The position numbers were made by a program, and so were the translations under genes. The notes under the pieces were generated by a model. That model did not search any database. It worked only from the letters and a program-made list of their open reading frames with translations, and was not told the DNA's origin. 5,023 nucleotides of DNA. It comes from Deinococcus sp. (GTDB lineage Bacteria; Deinococcota; Deinococci; Deinococcales; Deinococcaceae). Location: positions 1 through 5,023 of the forward strand of contig JANXWI010000031.1 of assembly GCA_025351205.1 (NCBI GenBank). Direction: 5' to 3'. Of the stretch, positions 1 to 5,023 are shown in pieces. Every line of letters starts with the position of its first letter. Positions within the stretch are counted from its first letter, which is position 1.

Positions 1-1
1 C

Positions 2-2338
2 GACCAGCCCAATGCCACGGGCAAGGTCGTCGCCAACCTCAAGGCGGGCACCACCTTCACCGTTCAGGAGGAAGTCGAGGGTGGCTGGTACAAGGTCACC
101 TCGGGCAGCGGGAGTGGCTACGCCGCCGCGCACCTCGTCAAGCTCGCGCCCGACAAGGGCGCGGTGCTGCACCAGATCAGCGCCGGGCAACCCGCCATCG
201 GCATTGCCAAGCAGTTTTACCAGGGGGCCGTAAAGCCTGGTGAGGACCTGCGCTTCTACGTGAATGTGCTGCATCACGTCAACCCGGACGCCATTCCCAA
301 TCCGGGCGGTGAGAACTGGAAAGACGCGAAGACCCTGAAAGACTTCTGGATCTGGGTGCCGGGTGTGGCATTCGCGCAGACGCTACGCGGCGTAGTGAAA
401 TCGGGCAGCTATACCGGCGGCGTATATGACGCTGTGAAAAGCAGTGCCGCTGCGGTGGTCAAGGCCACCATCGGGCAACTGCCCGGCGGCAAGGACGTGC
501 TCGAAACGCTTCAGAGCATCGGTGCAAGCGGCGAGAAGGTCCTGAACAATCCCGGCGCGTTCGTCTCCAACTTTGGTCGGGCCGTCAGCGGGGGGTTCAA
601 AGAGTTCACCGATCATCTTCCCCAGCACCTCCAGACGAGCGTGGTGGGCCTGTTCACCGGGACGATGGGCGACATCAGCCTGCCGAAGACCTGGGACGCC
701 ACCGGCATCCTGCATGTGGGCCTCCAGACCATCGGGTACGCGCCGGAACAGGTTCAGGACAAGCTGGTCGCTGCCGTGCCGGGCGGCATGGCAGCGATCA
801 ACGCGGCGGGCGAGGCCAAGGACGCGCTGACGGAGATTCAGAAGAACGGGTTCGCGCTCACGGTGAAGAAACATTACGAAGACGGCGCGGCGTTGCAGGA
901 AACCGTTCTCGGTGGGGTCAAATCATACGTGCTTGGCACTGTGATCACGCAGGGCATCAAAACGCTGGCCACCCTGTTCATTCCGGGCGCGGGCATCATC
1001 CAGGCGGCGGTCAAACTCTACGAGACGGTGCGCTTCATCTGGGACAAGATCAAAGACCTGACCAGGACCTTCCAGGCGATCATGGGCAGCCTGGCGGCGA
1101 TTGCGGCGGGCAATATCGGCGAGGCAGTGGCGAAGATCAGTTCGAGCCTGGTGGGCGTGCTGGGCCTGGGGGTGGGCTTCCTGGCGCGCATCGCACACCT
1201 GGACGGGATCGCAGCGAAGGTCAGAGGAATCTTCGACAAAATCAAAGCGCCCATTGAGAAGGCGATTCAGAAGGTCTTCGCGTGGTTCAGAAGCCTGGTC
1301 AAGCGGAAGGGTGCGAAGCCCAACGCTGGAAGTGGGCCTGGGACAAGCTCAACATCCAAGCCCGGTTTGAAAGATGGCGTCTATGGACGGGAGGGCTTTA
1401 CGGCAGGTAAGGAGCCGCACGCTGTCTGGCTTGAGGTGCGTGGTGGGACGCCCGAGGCAATGATTGCCAGTGCTGCGAAACCTGCTCAGGAGCAATTGGA
1501 TGGGTGGCGTGACGAAGCTGTTCAGAAAGGATTACAGGCGCAAGTTGGACCATACATCGGTCAGGGGATCGGGATTGCCACTCGGGCGGTGCGAAACCTG
1601 AAACGATCTGGAACGAACACCACGGTGAACGCGGTCAAGATCGAGGAGATGTGGAAGTCGGATTGCAAGGCATTGACCCGTGTCGTGAAAGTGATTCGCA
1701 ATGCATTAGGGCCGGAGGTCAATTATGCTTTTGTCACCGACTCGAATGGTGTAAAACGGATGAAGCTGGTGACGATTTCTTTCCTGTGTCCCGAAAGCTT
1801 GAATCAAGCTGGACATAAGGGTGAATTCGTGCGGCAGGTGGAGGGGCAGCAGGAGGGTTTGAACAAATTGAGTGTGCCGGAGTGGTTTGTCAACCGCTCA
1901 AGTTTTCTGAATATAGGACGATCCAACAAGGAGCAACAGGCTTATCGAAAAACGCAAAAACCTTTGTGGATACAACAGAAAGCACTCGAAATTCAAACAC
2001 GCCCATATCAGCAAACGTTGACGGTTGAACTACAAAAGATTTTAAGCGCAGCCAATCTACGTGAATTACAAGATGTAGCGATCACTCCGCGTATCTCTGC
2101 GGCTCAAGCGGAGTCACTCGCCGAGAAACTTTGGAGTCAGCAAGCGGCCCTCCACAATCCGGACCAAAGCTCCGGGGGGCACGCGAGTGGCATCACTGGC
2201 TTAGGCGACAAAGATGTAAACTCATCCATTGGATCGCAATGGAAGGAGCGCGTACATCTTATAGACCGCGAGGTTGCAATGATTCCAAATGTTCTTCGAC
2301 CCGACTTGAAAATAAACACGCGTTTAAGGAGTCGGTAA
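2..2338 (+). CDS. Polymorphic toxin, eCIS-type trunk with C-terminal Ntox15 (HxxD) DNase domain; 5'-partial
   Basis: The reading frame is open from base 2, so the start lies before the window; GTG 164 is internal, because the SH3b-like sequence before it is in the same frame. Residues are numbered from base 2. Residues 1-53 resemble a bacterial SH3 domain (GWYKV, then GYAAAHLVKL). Residues 60-140 contain DLRFYVNVL and WIWVPGVAFAQ, typical of the wall-binding-like segment of eCIS-associated toxins. Residues about 205-437 form a hydrophobic helical trunk (FIPGAGIIQ at 326). A Gly/Ser/Pro linker (438-455) and a pre-toxin segment (HAVWLEVRGG from 473) follow. The tip, about 590-778, matches Ntox15: GQQEGLN at 615-621, HNPD at 718-721, NSSIG at 740-744. 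By family knowledge, HxxD is the catalytic motif of the Tde1/Tde2 DNases. Delivery by an eCIS, and an upstream DUF4157 domain, are inferences. The tip is AT-richer than the trunk (about 40-47% against 63-67% GC), suggesting an acquired tip. Confidence 0.9.
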   Translation, partial: DQPNATGKVVANLKAGTTFTVQEEVEGGWYKVTSGSGSGYAAAHLVKLAPDKGAVLHQISAGQPAIGIAKQFYQGAVKPGEDLRFYVNVLHHVNPDAIPNPGGENWKDAKTLKDFWIWVPGVAFAQTLRGVVKSGSYTGGVYDAVKSSAAAVVKATIGQLPGGKDVLETLQSIGASGEKVLNNPGAFVSNFGRAVSGGFKEFTDHLPQHLQTSVVGLFTGTMGDISLPKTWDATGILHVGLQTIGYAPEQVQDKLVAAVPGGMAAINAAGEAKDALTEIQKNGFALTVKKHYEDGAALQETVLGGVKSYVLGTVITQGIKTLATLFIPGAGIIQAAVKLYETVRFIWDKIKDLTRTFQAIMGSLAAIAAGNIGEAVAKISSSLVGVLGLGVGFLARIAHLDGIAAKVRGIFDKIKAPIEKAIQKVFAWFRSLVKRKGAKPNAGSGPGTSSTSKPGLKDGVYGREGFTAGKEPHAVWLEVRGGTPEAMIASAAKPAQEQLDGWRDEAVQKGLQAQVGPYIGQGIGIATRAVRNLKRSGTNTTVNAVKIEEMWKSDCKALTRVVKVIRNALGPEVNYAFVTDSNGVKRMKLVTISFLCPESLNQAGHKGEFVRQVEGQQEGLNKLSVPEWFVNRSSFLNIGRSNKEQQAYRKTQKPLWIQQKALEIQTRPYQQTLTVELQKILSAANLRELQDVAITPRISAAQAESLAEKLWSQQAALHNPDQSSGGHASGITGLGDKDVNSSIGSQWKERVHLIDREVAMIPNVLRPDLKINTRLRSR
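2326..2331 (+). promoter_or_regulatory. Ribosome binding site of the first Tdi1-like gene
   Basis: AAGGAG lies inside the last codons of the toxin, 9 bases before ATG 2341. It fixes the immunity start at 2341 rather than at the in-frame ATG 2131 deep inside the toxin gene. Toxin and immunity translation are therefore likely coupled. Confidence 0.75.
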
Positions 2339-2340
2339 GC

Positions 2341-2937
2341 ATGACTACCGCATCAAGCCATGTGTTTCCGGCTTTTTCGAAAAGACATCCTGTCTTTGAG
2401 AAATTTGACAGAATAGATGAAGAATGTGTTCAGATATTTAAAGAAAATGCAGCTCCACATCTACTCGTTGACCTGTTGATTGAATTCTGGAGCGAATACG
2501 GTGAGGGGCGATTCTCGGATGGGTTGCTGTATGTGTGTAACCCGATTCACAAAAAATCGATTCTGAATTTTTTCTTTCCCGAGAGAATTGTCTATCCTCT
2601 GATCATTTCTTCTTTTGGAAATGTTATTTTCACGGATTTAAAGCAAATTTATTATCTATCTCCTGTCTACGGTTGGTACCGAGAAGATGCGTTAAATTTT
2701 GAGCTTTTGTTCGAGATTTTGTTAAAGAGAGAGGACTACTTGGAAGGAGCATTCGATCTTGAATTTGATGCGAAATGTGTTCAAAAGTTTGGCGTGCTCA
2801 ACCGTGGCGAGATTTTCGGTTTTGAACCTGCCATCGCATTGGGTGGCAATGACGAGGACGTCAGTAGCGTCAGGAAATTCCAAATGGATGCACACCTCGC
2901 ATTCCTTTCACAACTTGTAGAACTCAAGGAGCGATAA
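2341..2937 (+). CDS. Tdi1-like immunity protein (GAD-like + DUF1851-type), cognate to the Ntox15 toxin
   Basis: This 198-residue protein probably binds and neutralises the Ntox15 DNase encoded just upstream. The N-terminal part (about 20-120) looks like a GAD-like domain: a helical start, then FWSEYGEG near 49-56, a CNP turn at 66-68 and ISSFGN at 89-94. The C-terminal part (156-192) carries GEIFGFEPAIALGG and HLAFLSQL, the hallmark of the DUF1851/Tdi1 C-terminal domain. Known family members include Tdi1, the antidote to the Agrobacterium Ntox15 effector Tde1, so family and neighbour agree. No signal peptide or membrane segment is visible, so it should be cytoplasmic. ATG 2341 is chosen because AAGGAG stands 9 bases upstream and the gene starts two bases after the toxin stop. 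The first two thirds is AT-rich (about 30-35% GC in samples), the last quarter about 43-52%. Confidence 0.88.
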   Translation: MTTASSHVFPAFSKRHPVFEKFDRIDEECVQIFKENAAPHLLVDLLIEFWSEYGEGRFSDGLLYVCNPIHKKSILNFFFPERIVYPLIISSFGNVIFTDLKQIYYLSPVYGWYREDALNFELLFEILLKREDYLEGAFDLEFDAKCVQKFGVLNRGEIFGFEPAIALGGNDEDVSSVRKFQMDAHLAFLSQLVELKER

Positions 2938-2951
2938 GACAATCAGAGTTT

Positions 2952-3515
2952 ATGAAAGAAACTTGGCTTAAAATTGAAAAGATATTAAATGACCAGTTTC
3001 CAGTTGTATTGTTAGACTTTAATTCGCCCTGCTCGGTAGAAGACTTAGAGTTTTTAAAAGACGTGACCAATAACAAGTTAAAAGATATGTATGAGCTATA
3101 TGAAATGCATGACGGACAAAAAAGCTATGACTTAGCATTTTCAAGCCCCTGGCGCTTGTTAAGCGTGCAACACATCAAAAAGAACATTAAGATTATGAAT
3201 GAGGATTTGGTGGTAGAATGGGCTGAGGACGATATTTACCCGAGCGATGAGGCTGAGACTCGGGGGCCTGTCAAGTCAATGTTGTGGAATATCAATTGGA
3301 TACCTATGGCATCTAACGGCGTCGGTGATCTATTGTGTATTGATCTAGACCCTGATACTCATGGCAAAGTTGGACAGATAATCGTCTGGTGGCATGAAAC
3401 AGTTCTTCGTGAGGTATTATTTTCAAGTTTGTCAGAGCTAATGTTGGAATATCTATATGATTTGCAGGCTGGTATTTATGATTTAATTAATAATAAAGGA
3501 CTCTTAAAAGTTTAG
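2952..3515 (+). CDS. SMI1/KNR4 (SUKH) family immunity protein
   Basis: This 187-residue protein has the layout of a SMI1/KNR4 (SUKH superfamily) immunity protein. The N-terminal helical part ends in a YELYEMHDGQ segment (47-56), the usual 'lyr.hnGq' position, followed by WRLLSV at 67-72. The core signature NWIPMASNGVGDLLCIDLDP lies at 115-134, and GQIIVWWHE at 141-149 completes it. By family knowledge SUKH proteins neutralise diverse, mostly nuclease, toxins in polymorphic-toxin loci, so the fold does not name the target. It lies 14 bases after the Tdi1-like gene and probably shares its transcript. Only a weak ribosome site (CAGAG, 3 bases from the ATG) is visible; AAGGAG at 2926-2931 is 20 bases away, too far for direct use. 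It is AT-rich (about one third GC in samples), unlike the toxin trunk. No cognate toxin for it is visible in the window. Confidence 0.87.
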   Translation: MKETWLKIEKILNDQFPVVLLDFNSPCSVEDLEFLKDVTNNKLKDMYELYEMHDGQKSYDLAFSSPWRLLSVQHIKKNIKIMNEDLVVEWAEDDIYPSDEAETRGPVKSMLWNINWIPMASNGVGDLLCIDLDPDTHGKVGQIIVWWHETVLREVLFSSLSELMLEYLYDLQAGIYDLINNKGLLKV

Positions 3516-3529
3516 CAGATTACTGTCTA

Positions 3530-3644
3530 ATTAAGCAATTGAAAAGCTAAAACTCTTGAGTTGGATAAGGAAGTAGTCAAAGTTCCCGTTGATCTGCGTA
3601 AGAACGTCTTTATGAACGCGTCCCTGACGACGAAAGTGAGGTGA
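3530..3644 (+). pseudogene. Remnant of a second Ntox15 toxin C-terminus (orphan tip fossil)
   Basis: A frame open from 3543 to the TGA at 3642-3644 encodes a 33-residue tail including LELDKEVVKVPVDLRKN and MNASL. It aligns without gaps to the last 29 residues of the intact toxin (VHLIDREVAMIPNVLR, then INTRL): D, E, V, P, L, R, N and L are identical, and R/K, I/L, I/V, D/N, L/V and I/M are conservative. Shifting frame by one base near 3548 extends the match upstream: codons from 3530 read IKQLKS against IGSQWKE of the intact toxin, with one residue missing. This upstream part is weaker. The TGA is followed by two bases and the ATG of the next Tdi1-like gene, as at the intact toxin/immunity junction. 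No start codon, ribosome site or catalytic HNPD motif remains, so it should be non-functional. Chance similarity of a short peptide is the main alternative. Confidence 0.62.
3638..3641 (+). promoter_or_regulatory. Ribosome binding site of the second Tdi1-like gene
   Basis: GAGG (within GAGGTGA) lies 5 bases before ATG 3647 and overlaps the stop codon of the toxin remnant. It favours ATG 3647 over the GTG at 3641, which would lie inside the ribosome site. The site belonged to the end of the lost toxin gene and has been kept for the immunity gene. Confidence 0.6.
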
Positions 3645-3646
3645 GT

Positions 3647-4267
3647 ATGCTCGAACGATTTCAGGGAAAGCACAAAATTATTCCCGGTGAAAAACCCAGT
3701 GCTGAATTTCTCCAGCGCTTCGAGTCACGTTTGCCTGAATATCTCATATCAGTCTATAGAGAATTCGGATTTTTCACGACCGCTGATTCCTTCTTCTCAT
3801 TGACAAATCCTGATGAATTCACATACTTAAAAGATACAAAACTTATATCGAAAGATGCGATAATTATTCTTCGGACGTCTTTTAGAGATTTGTTCACCTG
3901 GGAAAATAACTGTTGTAATCATTTTATGATAGAAGATGGCATTATATCGAAAATTGATACGAGTGCTGAAATCTTCTTCGAGTCTACACTGTTGATGGAC
4001 GAGCTTTTAAATGGTGTTCTGTACTGGAAATTGCATAAAAAAGCGATGAAGCGAATCAAACTGCTCGACTCCGACGAATGCCTTGCGTTCGTGCCCGCGT
4101 TCGCACTTGGCGGTTCGTCTGCTACCTCCGAGATCGAGAAGGTAAAGCTCCGTGAACACCTGTTGTTTCTGTCTCAGCTCACGGGCAAGCCTCAAAAGGT
4201 CAACTTTGCACCATTGAACGAAGCGGTAACCGCGTTGATCGATGCCTATGACCGAGAACACCCCTGA
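3647..4267 (+). CDS. Second Tdi1-like immunity protein (GAD-like + DUF1851-type)
   Basis: This 206-residue protein is a diverged relative of the gene at 2341. The GAD-like half shows RLPEYLISVYREFGF (28-42), LTNPDEF (52-58) and a TSFRDLFTWENN stretch (77-88), a closer fit to the family pattern than the first gene. The C-terminal domain has ECLAFVPAFALGG (144-156) and HLLFLSQL (171-178), matching FEPAIALGG and HLAFLSQL in the first protein. A tail of about 28 residues after FLSQL is absent from the first copy. By family it should neutralise an Ntox15-type DNase, but no intact partner follows or precedes it; only the toxin remnant ending at 3644 does. I infer an orphan antidote kept for protection against kin carrying the older tip. 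The 5' part is strongly AT-rich (27-33% GC in samples), and the last 200 bases jump to 50-63%. ATG 3647 is chosen on ribosome-site spacing; GTG 3641 is the alternative. Confidence 0.86.
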   Translation: MLERFQGKHKIIPGEKPSAEFLQRFESRLPEYLISVYREFGFFTTADSFFSLTNPDEFTYLKDTKLISKDAIIILRTSFRDLFTWENNCCNHFMIEDGIISKIDTSAEIFFESTLLMDELLNGVLYWKLHKKAMKRIKLLDSDECLAFVPAFALGGSSATSEIEKVKLREHLLFLSQLTGKPQKVNFAPLNEAVTALIDAYDREHP

Positions 4268-4322
4268 CTATCAAGGAGTGGCCTTTTAAACAAGCGTGGT
4301 CGATGTCAGCTTCTGCCTGAGC

Positions 4323-4328
4323 AGGTGG
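4323..4328 (+). promoter_or_regulatory. Candidate ribosome binding site of the Imm11-like gene
   Basis: AGGTGG lies 5 bases before GTG 4334 and supports that start over GTG 4325 and GTG 4328, which overlap the site. A better-looking AAGGAG at 4273-4278 has no start codon at usable distance in the gene's frame. Confidence 0.45.
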
Positions 4329-4333
4329 TGGCC

Positions 4334-5014
4334 GTGGACGAAGGCACAAAACCCTTGAATAGAGAACAGCGTGACTTCTATTTCCTCAGGCACGACCACA
4401 GCCGCCTGAATCCCGACCTCGGTGGAAACGAGTTTGAACTGGTCTATCCCAAGGAGGTGACCAGTCTGTTTCACACACTGGACGGGCCGGAAGAGGCCAC
4501 CTTCCCTCTGGAGTTCTGGCTGCGCACGGACGAGCCTATACAGATAGACGAGCCGGTGCAGTTCACCGGGTTTTTCCCGACGATTCTGAAAACGGACGCG
4601 CCGATGGCTGAAACGGATTATCCGCTCTTTTCACGGAAGTTCCTCGACGTTTTGGAATCCGTGGGCAGCGTGGGCGGTCAGGTGTTCAAGACGCAGATCG
4701 AGGACGATGTGCTCGACGGCGGCAATCTGGACTATCCTTTGGGAAGAATCACAGACCGTTTCGTCCTTATTCAATTTTCCCACTTGGATATTCTCGATCT
4801 GGAAAAATCTACCTACTCCAGACTGGACGAAGAATTGAGAATGGTGGGCGGCCTCTCAGAAGTGGTTTTGAAGATTCCTCTGGAAGGGCTTCCTCCTGCG
4901 TTCCGGCTCAGGGCGTCCGCCTCCCATATTCTCGTCTCAGCCGCCGCGAAAGAAGCGCTTGAGGCCGCAGGAATTCAGGGAGTGATCTTTACGACTGGCC
5001 CGTACGAGTACTGA
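4334..5014 (+). CDS. Imm11 (DUF1629)-like immunity protein
   Basis: This 226-residue protein resembles the Imm11 family, in which immunity proteins of polymorphic-toxin loci are grouped. It shows the family's order of elements: an N-terminal strand region beginning RDFYFLRHD, a central YPLFSRKFLDVLESVG where the family has its 'lfS...ldvL...g' segment, then FSHLDILDLEKSTY, and a C-terminal ILVSAAAKEALEAAGIQGVIF matching the closing 'hvS...k.a.eaagl.G..F' pattern. Length fits the family. No signal peptide or membrane segment is seen. The toxin it blocks cannot be told from the fold, and none is encoded nearby. The frame is open back to 4268, but the first usable starts are GTG 4325, 4328 and 4334; 4334 is preferred because AGGTGG precedes it by 5 bases. 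GC is about 55%, closer to the toxin trunk than to the AT-rich genes before it. The 66 bases between the two genes hold no terminator that I can see. Confidence 0.75.
   Translation: MDEGTKPLNREQRDFYFLRHDHSRLNPDLGGNEFELVYPKEVTSLFHTLDGPEEATFPLEFWLRTDEPIQIDEPVQFTGFFPTILKTDAPMAETDYPLFSRKFLDVLESVGSVGGQVFKTQIEDDVLDGGNLDYPLGRITDRFVLIQFSHLDILDLEKSTYSRLDEELRMVGGLSEVVLKIPLEGLPPAFRLRASASHILVSAAAKEALEAAGIQGVIFTTGPYEY
4529..4564 (+). repeat. Two-copy 18-bp in-frame tandem repeat inside the Imm11-like gene
   Basis: Two adjacent 18-base units, each starting GACGAGCC and identical at 13 of 18 positions by eye, encode DEPIQI followed by DEPVQF. It looks like a local codon-level duplication in a strand-loop region. 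Chance cannot be excluded at this length. Confidence 0.45.
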
Positions 5015-5023
5015 TGTACCTGC

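Noticed and set aside
383..395. Perfect inverted repeat CTACGC-G-GCGTAG
   Set aside because: It is inside the toxin coding sequence, with a one-base loop, no T-run and no gene boundary nearby; best explained by chance in GC-rich DNA.
383..1254. Long open frames on the - strand opposite the toxin trunk (for example 383-874 and 923-1198)
   Set aside because: They lie opposite a clearly coding, GC-rich frame, where long antisense frames are expected. Their translations are Arg/His/Ala-rich with no recognisable domain.
2131..2340. Upstream extension of the first Tdi1-like gene to an in-frame ATG at 2131
   Set aside because: The extension runs over the coding sequence of the Ntox15 catalytic region in another frame and has no family similarity, whereas ATG 2341 has AAGGAG at 9 bases.
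3551..3562. Small palindrome AACTCTTGAGTT after the SMI1/KNR4 gene as a terminator
   Set aside because: The stem is only 5 A/T-rich pairs with a two-base loop and no T-run follows. It falls within the toxin remnant.
3539..3568. TTGAAA followed by GGATAA as a promoter for the second Tdi1-like gene
   Set aside because: The -10 match is poor and the sequence is explained by the decayed toxin tail; AT-rich DNA yields such matches by chance.
4248..4289. Short frame MTENTPDYQGVAF overlapping the end of the second Tdi1-like gene
   Set aside because: Only 13 codons long, with no ribosome site and no similarity I recognise.
4313..4324. CTGC-CTGA-GCAG hairpin beside the Imm11-like ribosome site as a translational switch
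   Set aside because: A four-pair stem is too short to propose regulation without comparative support.
1..5023. CRISPR arrays, tRNA or rRNA genes, insertion sequences, transposase or integrase genes
   Set aside because: I looked for spaced direct repeats, cloverleaf-like ends and transposase motifs and saw none; the only repeat is the two-copy 18-base unit at 4529-4564.

Overview
This window looks like the 3' end of a polymorphic-toxin locus from a high-GC bacterium. All supported genes lie on the + strand, in the order: exported toxin, its immunity gene, and then further immunity genes. The backbone is GC-rich (hand-counted 60-base samples of about 63-67% near 550 and 1090). The trunk of the toxin has the layout seen in effectors of extracellular contractile injection systems (eCIS). 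The combination of SH3b, eCIS-type trunk, SMI1/KNR4 and Imm11 genes would fit Deinococcota, but no marker gene is present, so the taxonomy is a guess.

Region 2-2338 is the C-terminal 778 residues of a large toxin whose N-terminus lies before the window. It has an SH3b domain, a wall-binding-like segment, a long hydrophobic helical trunk, a Gly/Ser linker, a pre-toxin segment and a C-terminal Ntox15 nuclease tip with the HxxD motif (HNPD). This tip family includes the Agrobacterium type VI DNase effectors Tde1 and Tde2. GC content falls steadily from the trunk into the tip.

Region 2341-3515 holds two AT-rich immunity genes. The first is a Tdi1-like protein (GAD-like plus DUF1851-type C-terminus), the expected antidote to an Ntox15 DNase. 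It starts two bases after the toxin stop. The second is a SMI1/KNR4 (SUKH) immunity protein.

Region 3516-3646 looks like a plain intergenic gap but appears to hold the decayed last 30-40 codons of a second Ntox15 toxin. Its stop codon sits two bases before the ATG of a second, diverged Tdi1-like gene (3647-4267), the same geometry as the intact pair. I read this as an orphan toxin tip with its still-intact immunity gene, left behind when the current tip was inserted upstream.

Region 4268-5014 returns to higher GC and encodes an Imm11 (DUF1629)-like protein, probably immunity to yet another toxin. In all there is one live toxin followed by four immunity genes from three families. The cell would be protected from its own DNase and from siblings or rivals carrying older tips. 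The fossil tip at 3530-3644 is the least expected item in the window.
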